Positions 10,186-19,838 of a DNA stretch of 64,000 bases are shown here, piece by piece (position 1 is the stretch's first letter; every line of letters starts with the position of its first letter). The translations under genes and the position numbers were made by a program. The stretch is from Olsenella intestinalis (GTDB lineage Bacteria > Actinomycetota > Coriobacteriia > Coriobacteriales > Atopobiaceae): assembly GCF_023276655.1 (NCBI RefSeq), contig NZ_JALGRK010000001.1, positions 701,501 through 765,500 of the forward strand. The letters are read 5' to 3'. The notes below the pieces were generated by a model. The model saw nothing but the letters and a program-made list of their open reading frames with translations, had not been told where the DNA came from and searched no databases.

Positions 10186-10235
10186 GTGCGAGGACAGGCC
10201 CCGCACTTAAAACCCCATGATGTAAGGAGTTGCAA

Positions 10236-10793
10236 ATGGCAGAGAGCACCACCCCGCGCCTCAAGGAGAAGTACGCCTCCGAGATCCGCGACGAGCTGCA
10301 GAAGCAGTTCAACTACAAGAACGTCAACATGATCCCGAAGATCGAGAAGATCGTCGTGAACATGGGTGTCGGCGAGGCCGCCACCGACTCCAAGGCCATC
10401 GACGGTGCCGTCGCTGACCTGCGCGCCATCACCGGCCAGCAGCCGATGGTCACCCGCGCTCGCAAGTCCATCGCTACCTTCCACCTTCGCCAGGGCATGC
10501 CCATCGGCGCCAAGGTGACCCTTCGTGGCGACCGCATGTACGAGTTCCTCGATCGCCTCATCGCCATCGCCATCCCGCGCATCCGCGACTTCCGCGGCAT
10601 CAAGGCGAACAGCTTCGACGGCCACGGCAACTTCTCCATGGGCGTCACCGAGCAGCTGATCTTCCCCGAGATCGACTTCGACAAGATCGATCGCACGCGC
10701 GGCATGGACATCACCATCGTGACCACGGCCCAGACTGACGAGGAGGGCAAGGCGCTCATCGCCGCCTTCAACTTCCCGTTCAAGAGGGACTAG
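10236..10793 (+). CDS. rplE: 50S ribosomal protein L5
   Basis: 185 residues, full length for bacterial uL5, which contacts 5S rRNA and the P-site tRNA region of the large subunit. Recognisable segments are [16 protein letters not shown] near residue 35 and [23 protein letters not shown]. The ATG at 10236 is chosen because AAGGAG lies 7 bp upstream; the in-frame TTG two codons earlier would touch that site. It is the first ribosomal gene after the adhesin block. The usual upstream neighbours (rplN, rplX) are absent. Confidence 0.97.
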   Translation: MAESTTPRLKEKYASEIRDELQKQFNYKNVNMIPKIEKIVVNMGVGEAATDSKAIDGAVADLRAITGQQPMVTRARKSIATFHLRQGMPIGAKVTLRGDRMYEFLDRLIAIAIPRIRDFRGIKANSFDGHGNFSMGVTEQLIFPEIDFDKIDRTRGMDITIVTTAQTDEEGKALIAAFNFPFKRD

Positions 10794-10811
10794 TCAATAC
10801 GCTTGTAAATC

Positions 10812-10830
10812 GCCCCGGCGAGGCCGGGGC
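10812..10830 (+). other. Intercistronic GC hairpin between rplE and rpsN
   Basis: GCCCCGGC, a GAG loop and GCCGGGGC form a perfect 8-bp stem 18 bp after the rplE stop and 20 bp before the rpsN start. No T-run follows. It is probably an mRNA processing or stabilising element rather than a terminator. Confidence 0.45.
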
Positions 10831-10850
10831 CTCTTCCTGAAGGAGGATTT

Positions 10851-11036
10851 GTGGCTAAGACATCGATGATCGTCAAGGCGAACCGCGAGCCGAAGTTCTC
10901 GACGCGGAAGCAGAACCGCTGCCAGCGCTGTGGGCGTCCCCACTCCGTCTATCGCAAGTTCGGCCTCTGCCGTGTGTGCTTCCGCGAGCTGGCGAGCAAG
11001 GGCGAGCTCCCTGGCGTCCGCAAGGCTAGCTGGTAA
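10851..11036 (+). CDS. rpsN: 30S ribosomal protein S14, zinc (type Z) form
   Basis: 61 residues, the length of the short zinc-binding S14 (uS14) typical of many Gram-positive bacteria. The zinc ribbon is visible as CQRC (residues 24-27) and CRVC (39-42), followed by the conserved [18 protein letters not shown] end. It starts at GTG with AAGGAGG 7 bp upstream. It assembles in the 30S head and lies between rplE and rpsH as in canonical spc operons. Confidence 0.96.
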   Translation: MAKTSMIVKANREPKFSTRKQNRCQRCGRPHSVYRKFGLCRVCFRELASKGELPGVRKASW

Positions 11037-11123
11037 GAAGGGGCTCTCGCGTGCAGGCGTGTGGGCCACGGGCTCACATGAACCGCATGCGCAGTTTCAT
11101 CACTATCGAAGGAGAAGGAATCA

Positions 11124-11522
11124 ATGAAGGTTACTGATCCCATCGCAGACATGCTGACGCGCATCCGCAACGCGAACGCCGCTGGCAAGCAGGAGGTCTC
11201 CATGCCCTCCAGCAAGGTGCTGGTCGAGATCGCGCGCGTCATCTGCGAGGAGGGCTACATCGAGAGCTATGAGGTCGAGGACACCAAGCCTCAGAAGACC
11301 CTGCACATCACGCTCAAGTATGGCGCCCGCAACACCAAGGTCATCCGCGGCATCCGTCGCATCTCCAAGCTTGGCCTGCGCATCTACTCCACCGCTGACG
11401 AGCTCCCCCGCGTCATGGGCGGCCTCGGCACCGCGGTGATCTCCACCTCCAAGGGTATGATGTGCGACCGCGATGCCCGCAAGCTCGGCATCGGCGGCGA
11501 GGTCATCTGCTACGTCTGGTAA
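11124..11522 (+). CDS. rpsH: 30S ribosomal protein S8
   Basis: 132 residues, full length for uS8, a 16S rRNA central-domain binder. It opens with [18 protein letters not shown] and ends GGEVICYVW, both family signatures. In other bacteria S8 can repress spc-operon translation. A purine-rich AAGGAGAAGG site precedes the ATG. The 87-bp gap after rpsN contains nothing that I can name. Confidence 0.97.
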   Translation: MKVTDPIADMLTRIRNANAAGKQEVSMPSSKVLVEIARVICEEGYIESYEVEDTKPQKTLHITLKYGARNTKVIRGIRRISKLGLRIYSTADELPRVMGGLGTAVISTSKGMMCDRDARKLGIGGEVICYVW

Positions 11523-11550
11523 CTCGTCAGAATCACGATAGGAGGAGACA

Positions 11551-12087
11551 ATGTCTCGTATTGGTAAGAAGCCTGTCACGGTTCCGGCTGGAGTCACTGT
11601 GACGATCGACGGCACCCACGTTACGGTCAAGGGCGCGAAGGGCGAGCTCAACCGCACCTTCTCCGACCTTCTGACCATCAAGCAGGAGGGCGAGGAGATC
11701 CTCGTCACCCGCAACGACGACTCGACTGAGTCCAACGCTCAGCAGGGTCTCACCCGCACCCTCATCAACAACATGGTCATCGGCGTCTCCGAGGGCTTCG
11801 AGAAGAAGCTCGAGCTCGCGGGCGTCGGCTACCGTGCCACGCTCAAGGGCAAGGATCTTGACCTCTCCCTTGGCTACTCCCACCCCGTCGTCTACGTCGC
11901 TCCCGAGGGCATCTCCTTCGAGGTCCCCGACAACACCCACATCACGGTGAAGGGCATCTCCAAGGAGCAGGTCGGCCAGGTTGCCGCCGAGATCCGCTCG
12001 AAGCGCGCTCCCGAGCCTTACAAGGGCAAGGGCATCCACTACGAGGGTGAGCACATCCGCAGGAAGCTCGGCAAGGCTGCTAAGTAG
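11551..12087 (+). CDS. rplF: 50S ribosomal protein L6
   Basis: 178 residues, the normal length of uL6, which sits near the factor-binding site of the large subunit. It begins [15 protein letters not shown]. The C-terminal signature ([20 protein letters not shown], then KLGK) is intact. Ribosome site AGGAGGAG lies before the ATG, 28 bp after rpsH. Confidence 0.97.
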   Translation: MSRIGKKPVTVPAGVTVTIDGTHVTVKGAKGELNRTFSDLLTIKQEGEEILVTRNDDSTESNAQQGLTRTLINNMVIGVSEGFEKKLELAGVGYRATLKGKDLDLSLGYSHPVVYVAPEGISFEVPDNTHITVKGISKEQVGQVAAEIRSKRAPEPYKGKGIHYEGEHIRRKLGKAAK

Positions 12088-12149
12088 TCTCGCTGGCATA
12101 TAGGAAAGACCATCACCCCGTCAGGTGGTGGCGTGGTTAAGGAGAAGGA

Positions 12150-12518
12150 ATGGATAAGAACAAGGCAAAGCGCGCGGGCCTCATGCGTCGCAAGCGTCGC
12201 GTCCGCGCCAAGGTCTTCGGTACGGCCGAGCGTCCCCGTCTGAACGTCCGCCGCACCAACGCCAACATCTATGCCGCCGTCATCGACGATACGTGCGGCA
12301 AGACCCTCTGCTCCGCTTCGACCCTCTCTGCCGAGTTCAAGGCTGAGGGCAAGGTCGGCTCCAACAAGGAGGCCGCGGAGTTCGTCGGCAAGCTCGTTGC
12401 CGAGCGCGCCCTCGAGAAGGGCGTCACCGAGGTCACCTTCGACCGCGGTGGTCACATCTATCACGGCCGCGTCCAGGCCCTGGCAGACGCCGCTCGCGCT
12501 GCCGGCCTGAAGTTCTAG
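12150..12518 (+). CDS. rplR: 50S ribosomal protein L18
   Basis: 122 residues, full-length uL18, which binds 5S rRNA with L5. It has the basic N-terminus [20 protein letters not shown] and the C-terminal signature [20 protein letters not shown]. It is preceded by AAGGAGAAGG. A small inverted repeat (CCATCACC/GGTGGTGG, ~12110-12131) lies in the gap after rplF. Confidence 0.97.
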   Translation: MDKNKAKRAGLMRRKRRVRAKVFGTAERPRLNVRRTNANIYAAVIDDTCGKTLCSASTLSAEFKAEGKVGSNKEAAEFVGKLVAERALEKGVTEVTFDRGGHIYHGRVQALADAARAAGLKF

Positions 12519-12529
12519 GAGGAATTTGA

Positions 12530-13051
12530 ATGCCACGTGATCGTAAGCGCCAGAATGACTCCGATCTTCAGGAGCGCGTAGTCTACATCCACCGTGTCTC
12601 TAAGACCGTCAAGGGCGGCTCCCGCATGTCGCTCGTCGCTCTCGTCGTCGTCGGCGACGGCAAGGGCAACGTCGGCCTCGGCATGGGCAAGTCCACTGAG
12701 GTTCCCCAGGCGATCCAGAAGGGCGTCGAGGACGCGAAGAAGAACATGTTCAAGGTGGCTGTCACCGAGAGCGGTTCCGTGCCTCACCCCATCGAGGGCC
12801 GCTATGGTGCAGGCCGCATCATCATCAGGCCTGCCGTCGAGGGTACCGGCGTCATCGCCGGCGGCCCCGTCCGTCCGCTCTTCGAGCTTGCGGGCATCCG
12901 CAACGTCATCTCCAAGTCCCTTGGCACCAACAACGCCCTCAACGTCATCAAGGCTGCCGCCGAGGGCCTCAAGGAGCTTTCGACTCCCGAGATGGCCGCA
13001 GAGCGTCGCGGCATGACCGTCAGCGAGATGTTCAACGGTAAGGAGGCATAA
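12530..13051 (+). CDS. rpsE: 30S ribosomal protein S5
   Basis: 173 residues, uS5, involved in translational accuracy and the mRNA entry tunnel. The double-stranded RNA-binding-like N-domain (ERVVYIHRVSKTVKGGSRMS) and the C-domain (GVIAGGPVRPLFELAGIRNV) are both present. It starts 12 bp after rplR behind AGGAGGAATTT, suggesting tight coupling. Confidence 0.97.
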   Translation: MPRDRKRQNDSDLQERVVYIHRVSKTVKGGSRMSLVALVVVGDGKGNVGLGMGKSTEVPQAIQKGVEDAKKNMFKVAVTESGSVPHPIEGRYGAGRIIIRPAVEGTGVIAGGPVRPLFELAGIRNVISKSLGTNNALNVIKAAAEGLKELSTPEMAAERRGMTVSEMFNGKEA

Positions 13052-13053
13052 CG

Positions 13054-13242
13054 ATGGCAGAGAAGAAGCTCACCGTTAAGCTCGTCCGCAGCGCCGTTGC
13101 GTCCGTCAAGAAGGACCAGACCCGCACTTGCTTCGCCATGGGCCTTCGCAAGATCGGCGACGTCTCCGTGCTGCCTGACAACGAGAGCGTTCGTGGAATG
13201 ATCTTCAAGGTCAAGCACCTTGTTGAGGTTGAAGAGAACTAG
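13054..13242 (+). CDS. rpmD: 50S ribosomal protein L30
   Basis: 62 residues, the short bacterial uL30. The family core [18 protein letters not shown] and [20 protein letters not shown] is visible. The ATG follows the rpsE stop by 2 bp, with AAGGAGG inside the end of rpsE. Translational coupling is likely. Confidence 0.96.
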   Translation: MAEKKLTVKLVRSAVASVKKDQTRTCFAMGLRKIGDVSVLPDNESVRGMIFKVKHLVEVEEN

Positions 13243-13252
13243 GAGTCATCCA

Positions 13253-13702
13253 ATGCAGCTCAAAGATCTTCGTCCCGCGGAGGGCTCCAAGAAGTCCCGC
13301 AAGCGCGTCGGCCGCGGCAACTCGTCCGGCCACGGCACCACTGCCGGTCGCGGCACCAAGGGCCAGCTCTCCCGCTCCGGTGGCGGCAAGGGCGCAGGCT
13401 TCGAGGGTGGCCAGCAGCCGCTCGCGATGCGTCTCCCCAAGCTCCCCGGCTTCACCAACCACAGCCGCGTCGAGTACGCTCCTGTGAACGTCGCCCGTCT
13501 CGAGGGCCTCTTCGCCGACGGCGACACCGTCGATGCCGAGAGCCTCATGGCCAAGGGCGTCATCAAGCACGATTACATCCCCGTGAAGGTTCTCGGGGAC
13601 GGCGAGCTCACCAAGAAGCTCACCGTTAAGGTTGATAAGGTCTCCGCCTCTGCAAAGGCTAAGATCGAGGCGGCCGGAGGAAAGGTCGAGCCCGCGTGCT
13701 AA
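13253..13702 (+). CDS. rplO: 50S ribosomal protein L15
   Basis: 149 residues, full-length uL15. The N-terminus is the Gly/Arg-rich extension ([20 protein letters not shown]), and [10 protein letters not shown] is conserved. I chose the ATG at 13253, 10 bp after rpmD and preceded by AGGAG, over longer in-frame starts that run back into rpmD. The stop overlaps the secY start by 7 bp. Confidence 0.96.
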   Translation: MQLKDLRPAEGSKKSRKRVGRGNSSGHGTTAGRGTKGQLSRSGGGKGAGFEGGQQPLAMRLPKLPGFTNHSRVEYAPVNVARLEGLFADGDTVDAESLMAKGVIKHDYIPVKVLGDGELTKKLTVKVDKVSASAKAKIEAAGGKVEPAC

Positions 13703-14976
13703 AGGGAATCGCAAACGCATTCCGCATCCCGGAGCTTAGGAACAAGATCCTGTTCACGCTTGCGATCTTGCTCCTCTACCGCTTTGGTGCCTACCTGCCT
13801 GCTCCTGGCGTGCCGTTCTCGCGCATGCTGGAGGCCTTCCAGACGGCCTCCGCGGGCAGCGGCGCCATCGCGGTGCTCAACCTGTTCTCCGGCGGTGCGC
13901 TCTCCCGTGTTTCCGTTTTCAGTCTCGGAATCATGCCCTACATCACGGCCCAGATCATCCTCCAGCTGTTCCAGGCCGTGATTCCGTCCCTCGCCGAGCT
14001 CGCCAAGGAGGGCGAGAGCGGCCAGCGCAAGATCACGCAGTACACGCGCTATCTCACGATTGTGCTCGCGACGATCAACGCGATTGGCTACCTCTTCCTC
14101 TTCAAGAGCTACGGCATCGACTTCTCGGGCATGGGCTTCCCTGAGATCATCGAGGACATCATCATCGTTGGCGTGCTCCTCACCGGTGCCATCATCATCA
14201 TGTGGCTCGGCGAGCTCATCACCCAGCGAGGCATCGGCAACGGCATGTCGCTGATCATCTTCACCAACATCCTTGCCGGTCTGCCCTCCGCCCTCATCAA
14301 CTCGATCAACACCTCGTCGACCGGCATGATCATCACGATCATCACCGTCGCCGTCGTGTTCGCGATCATCCCGGTGATCGTCTACATCGAGCGTGGCCAG
14401 CGCCGCATCCCGGTGCAGTACGCCAAGAGGGTCACTGGTCGCAGGATCATGGGCGGCCAGTCCACCTACCTGCCCATCAAGGTCAACACGGCTGGCGTCG
14501 TGCCCATCATCTTCGCCTCTGCGCTGCTCTACTTCCCCGCGCAGATCGCCGTGTTCTTCCCGACCGTGGGCTGGATGCAGACCTTTGCCAACACGCTCTC
14601 GACGGGCTGGGTCAACTGGACCCTCTCCGTCCTGCTGATCGTCTTCTTCGCGTACTTCTACACCTCCATGGTGTTCAACCCCGAGGAGACGGCGGACCAG
14701 CTGCGCAAGGCCGGCGGCTTCATCCCGGGCGTCCGTCCGGGCTCTGCCACCGCTGCCTACATCAAGAGCGTCCTCGACCACATCACGCTGCCGGGCGCCC
14801 TCTTCATGGCGGTGCTCGCGGTCGTCCCGTCGATCCTGTTCTCTCTGACGGGCAACGTCCTCATGCAGTCGTTCGGCGGCACCTCGGTGCTGATTCTCGT
14901 CGGCGTCGCGATGGACACCATCTCGCAGCTCGAGAGCCAGCTCAAGATGCACAACTACGAGGGCATCTTCAAGTAA
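13696..14976 (+). CDS. secY: Protein translocase channel subunit SecY
   Basis: 426 residues with about ten hydrophobic segments, the size and topology of SecY, the pore of the SecYEG channel in the cytoplasmic membrane. Signatures include [25 protein letters not shown] at the first helix, [14 protein letters not shown] (plug and helix 2 region) and [12 protein letters not shown] in the cytoplasmic loop. It starts at GTG within the end of rplO. A strong terminator 41 bp downstream closes this part of the operon. Confidence 0.97.
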   Translation: MLKGIANAFRIPELRNKILFTLAILLLYRFGAYLPAPGVPFSRMLEAFQTASAGSGAIAVLNLFSGGALSRVSVFSLGIMPYITAQIILQLFQAVIPSLAELAKEGESGQRKITQYTRYLTIVLATINAIGYLFLFKSYGIDFSGMGFPEIIEDIIIVGVLLTGAIIIMWLGELITQRGIGNGMSLIIFTNILAGLPSALINSINTSSTGMIITIITVAVVFAIIPVIVYIERGQRRIPVQYAKRVTGRRIMGGQSTYLPIKVNTAGVVPIIFASALLYFPAQIAVFFPTVGWMQTFANTLSTGWVNWTLSVLLIVFFAYFYTSMVFNPEETADQLRKAGGFIPGVRPGSATAAYIKSVLDHITLPGALFMAVLAVVPSILFSLTGNVLMQSFGGTSVLILVGVAMDTISQLESQLKMHNYEGIFK

Positions 14977-15016
14977 GGACGTGCTCTTCTCGGCATCTGC
15001 CGAACACAGCGTCACC

Positions 15017-15049
15017 AAGCGGTCGGGCCACGTGCCCGGCCGCTTTTTT
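15017..15049 (+). terminator. Rho-independent terminator after secY
   Basis: AAGCGGTCGGGC, loop CACGT, and GCCCGGCCGCTT form a long GC-rich stem with one mismatch, followed by a run of T. It separates rplE-secY from adk-map, which have their own promoter candidate. Confidence 0.85.
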
Positions 15050-15152
15050 CATGCCTGGTGCGCTGGGGGAGGGTGCGGGGCCTCGGCCGCGCTTCGGGTG
15101 CGCCGCGCGTGGTTGCGACCACCGAAGTCCCGTGTTTTTCTCGCACGCGACG

Positions 15153-15181
15153 TTGGTGACGTGGGGTCGGATGGGTAGACT
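15153..15181 (+). promoter_or_regulatory. Candidate promoter for adk-map
   Basis: TTGGTG (15153-15158), a 17-bp spacer and TAGACT (15176-15181) lie downstream of the secY terminator and about 70 bp before adk. Spacing is ideal and the boxes match consensus moderately. Confidence 0.5.
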
Positions 15182-15250
15182 GGTGTCGTCGGCTGCGGCC
15201 GGCGCATGTCATACGAACGCATGAACGTGATTCGAAAGGCGGTCTAGCGC

Positions 15251-15877
15251 ATGAACATCGTTCTTCTTGGAGCTCCCGGTGCCGGCAAGGGCACCCAGGC
15301 CCAAAAGCTCGTCGCGGACTACGGCGTCGCTCACATCTCCACCGGCGACCTGCTCCGTGCGGCCGTCAAGGCCGAGAGCAAGCTGGGCAAGGAGGCCAAG
15401 GGTTACATGGACGCCGGCCAGCTGGTTCCCGACCAGCTCGTGATCGACCTCGTCAAGGAGCGTCTCCAGGCCGACGACGCCAAGAAGGGCTTCATCCTCG
15501 ACGGCTTCCCGCGCAACACCCAGCAGGCGGTCGTGCTCGGCAGCGAGCTTGAGGACATGGGCATCGAGCTCGACGCTGCTCTTCTCGTCGACGTTGCCTC
15601 CGACGTGATCATCAAGCGCCTGAGCTCGAGGCGCACGTGCAAGGCCTGCGGCTACACCGCGCCCGCCGGCGTCGACGTCTGCCCGCGCTGCGGCGGCGAG
15701 ATGTACCAGCGTGACGACGACAAGCCCGAGACCATCGCCAAGCGCCTCGACACCTACGAGAAGCAGACGGCGCCCCTCGTGGAGTACTACTCTGGCAACA
15801 ACATCCTCAAGAAGGTCGACGGCGACCGTCCCGTCGACGAGGTCTACGCTGACGTCAAGGAGCTTCTGGGTCTATGA
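15251..15877 (+). CDS. adk: Adenylate kinase (zinc-containing long form)
   Basis: 208 residues. It interconverts ATP + AMP and 2 ADP in the cytosol. The P-loop GAPGAGKGTQ is at residues 7-16, the AMP-binding segment STGDLLRA follows, and GFPRN is present. The LID domain carries four cysteines (CKAC and CPRC, ~131-153), the zinc-binding form common in Gram-positive bacteria. The stop overlaps the map start by 4 bp (ATGA), so the two are translationally coupled. Confidence 0.97.
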   Translation: MNIVLLGAPGAGKGTQAQKLVADYGVAHISTGDLLRAAVKAESKLGKEAKGYMDAGQLVPDQLVIDLVKERLQADDAKKGFILDGFPRNTQQAVVLGSELEDMGIELDAALLVDVASDVIIKRLSSRRTCKACGYTAPAGVDVCPRCGGEMYQRDDDKPETIAKRLDTYEKQTAPLVEYYSGNNILKKVDGDRPVDEVYADVKELLGL

Positions 15878-16674
15878 TTCACATCAAGACGAAGGAGGAC
15901 ATGCTCGAGTACAAGGCTACTGCGGGCTGCCTCTCCAAGCAGGCACTGCGCGTCGCCGGAGCCATGATCAAGCCCGGCGTCTCCACGCGCGAGATCGACG
16001 CGGCCGTCGAGGGCTTCATCCGCCTGCACGGCGCCACGCCCGGCTTCAAGGGCTACGGTGGCTTCCCCGGCAGCGTCTGCGCGTCGGTCAACGAGCAGAT
16101 CGTCCACGGCATCCCCTCGCCCGAGGTGTTCCTGAACGACGGTGACATCATCTCGATCGACGTGGGCGCCAACAAGTGCGGCTGGGCCGGCGACAACGCC
16201 TGGACCTTCTACGTCGGCAACGTCTCCGACGAGGTCAAGGGCCTCTGCGAGTGCACGCGCGACTGCCTCAAGGCCGGCATCGAGCAGGCCGTCCCCGGCA
16301 ACCACCTGGGCGACATCGGCTTTGCCGTGCAGGAGCTTGCCGAGAGCAACGGCTACGGCGTCGTCCGCGAGTACGTGGGCCACGGCGTCGGGCACGACAT
16401 GCACGAGGACCCCAACGTCCCCAACTACGGCAAGAAGGGCCGCGGCGTCAGGCTGCAGGCGGGCATGATCATCGCGATCGAGCCCATGATCACCCTCGGC
16501 ACCCACGCCAACCACGTGCTCAACAACGGCTGGACGGTCGTCACCAACGACGGCAAGCCCGCCGCGCACTACGAGAACACGATCGGCATCACCGAGGACG
16601 GCCCGATGATCCTCACCGAGGACGACCTGGGTCCCTGGTGCGCCATGCAGGGCGGGGAGCAGGGCGCCGAGTAG
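15874..16674 (+). CDS. map: Methionine aminopeptidase, type I
   Basis: 266 residues. It removes the initiator Met from nascent proteins. The dinuclear metal ligands are all visible: D96 in SIDVGA, D107 in AGDNAWTF, the His in GHGVGHDMHED, Glu in AIEPM and Glu in AHYENT. Its position secY-adk-map-infA is the canonical order. The C-terminus extends ~15 residues past the catalytic fold (EDDLGPWCAMQGGEQGAE). Confidence 0.97.
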   Translation: MIHIKTKEDMLEYKATAGCLSKQALRVAGAMIKPGVSTREIDAAVEGFIRLHGATPGFKGYGGFPGSVCASVNEQIVHGIPSPEVFLNDGDIISIDVGANKCGWAGDNAWTFYVGNVSDEVKGLCECTRDCLKAGIEQAVPGNHLGDIGFAVQELAESNGYGVVREYVGHGVGHDMHEDPNVPNYGKKGRGVRLQAGMIIAIEPMITLGTHANHVLNNGWTVVTNDGKPAAHYENTIGITEDGPMILTEDDLGPWCAMQGGEQGAE

Positions 16675-16707
16675 CGTCTCGCCTCCTCCACAAGCTCGCA
16701 CGTATCG

Positions 16708-16745
16708 CCCGCCGCCTGGACCTCGCGTCTGGGCGGCGGGTCTTG
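16708..16745 (+). terminator. Terminator after map
   Basis: CCCGCCGCC and GGCGGCGGG form a 9-bp stem with a ~15-nt loop, followed by TCTTGTCT. A second inverted repeat (GCCAAGG / CCTTGGC) lies just beyond. The remaining ~170 bp up to infA hold a −10-like TAAGAT at 16904-16909 with no clear −35. infA therefore appears to start a new transcript. Confidence 0.6.
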
Positions 16746-16947
16746 TCTGCGGAGCCAAGGACTCGAGTGCCCTTGGCGCTGTAAGGTCGCGTCCTCGAGG
16801 CCATTTCGGGCGCGCGTCTGCCGCAGGACGGGGCGCACCCGTCGCGACGTGGCGAAATCTTGTGGAAGAACCGTGCAACGTGGACGCCAGGCTGCACTTT
16901 ATGTAAGATATTCAGTCGCTGTAACTTTCAGGGAGAAAGTAGGTAGG

Positions 16948-17166
16948 GTGAGCAAACAAGCAGGAATCGAGCTGGAGGGCACCGTACTCGAGCCCCTTCC
17001 CAATGCGATGTTCAACGTCGAGCTCGAAAATGGCAAGGTCATCCTTTGCACCATTTCCGGCAAGATTCGCATGAACTACATTCGAATCCTTCCCGGGGAC
17101 AAGGTCGTCGTGGAGATCTCTCCGTATGATCTCACGCGCGGCCGCATCACCTATCGCTACAAGTAG
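16948..17166 (+). CDS. infA: Translation initiation factor IF-1
   Basis: 72 residues, the standard length. It is a single OB-fold protein that occupies the 30S A site during initiation. [21 protein letters not shown] and the C-terminal [11 protein letters not shown] are diagnostic. I chose the GTG at 16948 because GGGAGAAAG lies just upstream and the product begins at the normal family start. A longer in-frame extension has no ribosome site. Confidence 0.96.
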   Translation: MSKQAGIELEGTVLEPLPNAMFNVELENGKVILCTISGKIRMNYIRILPGDKVVVEISPYDLTRGRITYRYK

Positions 17167-17317
17167 GCCCTGCAGCCATCTTAGGGTGCCCCGGCACCTA
17201 CCAGCCACGTTCGGATATTCACGCCTGCGGCTGGGCGAGTAGATAGAGGCCTGGCAGCTCCACCTGCCTCGCCAGAAGCACCACCAGTTCGTGTAGTACT
17301 TACGGAAGGAAACGCAT

Positions 17318-17431
17318 ATGAAGGTACGTCCTTCGGTCAAGAAGATGTGCGACAAGTGCAAAGTCATCCGTCGCCATGGCAAGGTTTACGTGATCTGCGA
17401 GAACCCTCGCCACAAGCAGCGTCAGGGCTAA
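17318..17431 (+). CDS. rpmJ: 50S ribosomal protein L36
   Basis: 37 residues: [20 protein letters not shown] and onward to PRHKQRQG. This is the zinc-type bL36 with C11, C14, C27 and H32 as ligands. ATG is preceded by GGAAGGAAA. It lies between infA and rpsM as expected. The 151-bp gap after infA contains no other gene that I can support. Confidence 0.96.
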   Translation: MKVRPSVKKMCDKCKVIRRHGKVYVICENPRHKQRQG

Positions 17432-17446
17432 GAGAGGAGCTCGAAG

Positions 17447-17818
17447 TTGGCACGTATCAATGGTGTCGACCTGCCGCGTGACAAGCGCGTCGAGGTCGGT
17501 CTTACGTATCTCTATGGCATTGGTCAGACCCGCGCAACGAAGATCTGCGCTGAGACCGGTGTGAACCCCGATACCCGCGTCAAGGACCTCACCGAGGACG
17601 AGGTGACCAAGATTCGCGACTTCATCGACGCGAACTACACCACCGAGGGTGACCTCCGTCGCGAGGTTCGTCAGAACACTGCCCGCCTGATGGAGATCGG
17701 CTGCTACCGCGGCCTCCGTCACCGCAAGGGCCTCCCTGTCCATGGTCAGCGCACCCACACTAACGCTCGCACCCGCAAGGGCAAGAAGCGTCAGATCGGT
17801 GCCAAGAAGCGCGGTTAG
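17447..17818 (+). CDS. rpsM: 30S ribosomal protein S13
   Basis: 123 residues, full-length uS13, at the 30S head and the 50S bridge. It begins [13 protein letters not shown] and ends in the basic tail [19 protein letters not shown]. It starts at TTG behind GAGAGGAG, 15 bp after rpmJ. A TTG start in a ribosomal gene is unusual but is supported by ribosome-site spacing and the family N-terminus. Confidence 0.96.
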   Translation: MARINGVDLPRDKRVEVGLTYLYGIGQTRATKICAETGVNPDTRVKDLTEDEVTKIRDFIDANYTTEGDLRREVRQNTARLMEIGCYRGLRHRKGLPVHGQRTHTNARTRKGKKRQIGAKKRG

Positions 17819-17828
17819 GGAGTAAAGC

Positions 17829-18227
17829 ATGCCTAAGAAGAACCAGCGCACCACGCGCGTCCGTCGCGCCGAGCGCAAGAACATTTCCGTGGGTCAGGCC
17901 CACATCAAGAGCACGTTCAACAACACGATCATCACGATCACCGACCCCCAGGGCAACGTCATCGCCTGGCAGTCTGGTGGTACCGTCGGCTTCAAGGGCT
18001 CCCGTAAGTCCACTCCGTTCGCGGCCCAGGTCGCGGCCGAGGCCTGCGCCAAGGCAGCAATGGAGCACGGCCTTCACAAGGTCGTCGTGTTCGTGAAGGG
18101 TCCCGGTTCCGGTCGCGAGACCGCCGTTCGTTCCCTCCAGGCCGCTGGCCTCGAGGTTTCGGGCATCCAGGACAAGACCCCCATCGCACACAACGGCTGC
18201 CGCCCCAAGAAGCGTCGTCGTAACTAG
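17829..18227 (+). CDS. rpsK: 30S ribosomal protein S11
   Basis: 132 residues, uS11, in the 30S platform near the E site. Signatures are [32 protein letters not shown] and the C-terminal [18 protein letters not shown]. It lies 10 bp downstream of rpsM in the alpha operon. Confidence 0.97.
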   Translation: MPKKNQRTTRVRRAERKNISVGQAHIKSTFNNTIITITDPQGNVIAWQSGGTVGFKGSRKSTPFAAQVAAEACAKAAMEHGLHKVVVFVKGPGSGRETAVRSLQAAGLEVSGIQDKTPIAHNGCRPKKRRRN

Positions 18228-18245
18228 TAGGGAAGGACAGTAGCA

Positions 18246-18839
18246 ATGGCAATTGATAGGACCCCTGTCCTTAAGAGGTGCCGCCAGCTTGACATCGATC
18301 CGATCGTCATGGGCATCAACAAGAAGTCTAACCGCCAGCCCAAGCGCCGTCGTCGCCAGGAGAGCGAGTACGGCATGCAGCTGCGCGAGAAGCAGAAGGC
18401 CAAGTTCATCTACGGCGTGCTCGAGAAGCAGTTCCGTGGCTACTACGACCAGGCCAAGAAGATGAACGGCGTCACCGGCGACAACCTGATGGCTCTTCTC
18501 GAGCTCCGTCTCGACAACGTCGTGTTCCGCCTCGGCTTCGCCCGCACCCGCAAGGAGGCCCGTCAGACCGTCCGTCACGGCCACATCACCGTGAACGGCC
18601 GTCGCGTCGACATCCCCTCCTACCGCGTGAAGGCTGGCGACGTCGTCGCCGTCGCCGCCAAGGCGAAGGACCTTCTCCCCATCAAGGAGGCCCTCATCTC
18701 CTCCGAGCACATGGCCGTTCCCGCTTGGCTTGAGGTTGACATCGAGAAGCTCCAGGGCACCGTTCTCCAGGTCCCCGTGCGTGACCAGATCGACCTCGAG
18801 ATCGACGCTCAGCTCATCGTCGAGCTCTACTCCAAGTAA
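18246..18839 (+). CDS. rpsD: 30S ribosomal protein S4
   Basis: 197 residues, uS4, a primary 16S rRNA binder. The S4 RNA-binding fold is seen at RLDNVVFRLGFARTRKEARQ and HGHITVNGRRVDIPSYRVKAGD. S4 represses the alpha operon in other bacteria. It lies between rpsK and rpoA with 18- and 23-bp gaps. Confidence 0.97.
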   Translation: MAIDRTPVLKRCRQLDIDPIVMGINKKSNRQPKRRRRQESEYGMQLREKQKAKFIYGVLEKQFRGYYDQAKKMNGVTGDNLMALLELRLDNVVFRLGFARTRKEARQTVRHGHITVNGRRVDIPSYRVKAGDVVAVAAKAKDLLPIKEALISSEHMAVPAWLEVDIEKLQGTVLQVPVRDQIDLEIDAQLIVELYSK

Positions 18840-18862
18840 ACCTGAGACGGTAGGAGGTATTC

Positions 18863-19804
18863 ATGTCCGAATTCATCCGACCGCAGGTGTCGGTAGAGGA
18901 GATCTCCGACAACCTCGCCCGCGTCAGCGCCGAGCCGCTTGAGCGCGGCTACGGCTCCACGCTCGGCAACTCGCTGCGTCGCGTGCTGCTCTCCTCTCTC
19001 GAGGGTGCGGCCGTCGAGGCCATCCAGATCGATGGCGTGCAGCACGAGTTCACGACCGTCGAGGGCGTCTACGAGGACGTCACCGACATCGTGCTCAACG
19101 TCAAGGGGCTCGTGTTCCGCAGCAACGGCATGGGCGATGAGGCTACCGCCTCCATCTCGATTGATGGTCCCTGCACGGTGACCGGCGGCGACTTCCGCAT
19201 CCCCGCCGAGTTCGACCTCATCAACAAGGACCACGTCATCTGCACCCTCGGCGAGGGCGCTCACCTGAGCATGCAGATGCGCATCGGCACCGGTCGCGGC
19301 TACGTGTCCGGCGACGACAACGAGCGTGACGCCGATCCGATCGGCATCATCCACGTCGACTCGCTGTACTCTCCCGTGCGCCGTTGCGCCAGGGCGATCG
19401 AGCCCTGCCGCGTTGGCCAGCACACCAACTACGACCGCCTCGTGCTCGAGGTCGAGACCAACGGCTCGATCTCCCCGCGTGACGCCGTGGTCGAGGCTGC
19501 CAACATCATCAACCAGCACATGGCTGCCTTCATGACCCTCGCTGACGAGGAGGAGCCCGTCGAGGACACCTCCATCTTCGCCAGCGGCGTCGAGGAGGAC
19601 AACACCGAGCTCGACAAGCAGATCGAGGACCTGGACCTCTCGGTTCGCTCCTACAACTGCCTGAAGCGCGCCGGCATCCACGCCGTCCGCCAGCTGGTTG
19701 AGTTCTCCGAGAACGACCTGCTCAACATCCGCAACTTCGGCGTCAAGTCCATCGAGGAAGTCAAGGACAAGCTCGAGTCCATGGGCCTCGGCCTCAAGGC
19801 TTAG
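18863..19804 (+). CDS. rpoA: DNA-directed RNA polymerase alpha subunit
   Basis: 313 residues. The N-terminal dimerisation domain contains EPLERGYGSTLGNSLRRVLL and DGVQHEFTTVEGVYEDVTDI. An acidic linker (~225-250) leads to the C-terminal domain with the helix-hairpin-helix segment NDLLNIRNFGVKSIEEVKDK, which contacts UP elements and activators. Full length. Its place before rplQ is canonical. Confidence 0.98.
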   Translation: MSEFIRPQVSVEEISDNLARVSAEPLERGYGSTLGNSLRRVLLSSLEGAAVEAIQIDGVQHEFTTVEGVYEDVTDIVLNVKGLVFRSNGMGDEATASISIDGPCTVTGGDFRIPAEFDLINKDHVICTLGEGAHLSMQMRIGTGRGYVSGDDNERDADPIGIIHVDSLYSPVRRCARAIEPCRVGQHTNYDRLVLEVETNGSISPRDAVVEAANIINQHMAAFMTLADEEEPVEDTSIFASGVEEDNTELDKQIEDLDLSVRSYNCLKRAGIHAVRQLVEFSENDLLNIRNFGVKSIEEVKDKLESMGLGLKA

Positions 19805-19838
19805 TTCGCCGTACGTTTTACTGAGGAGTAGCTAGAAC

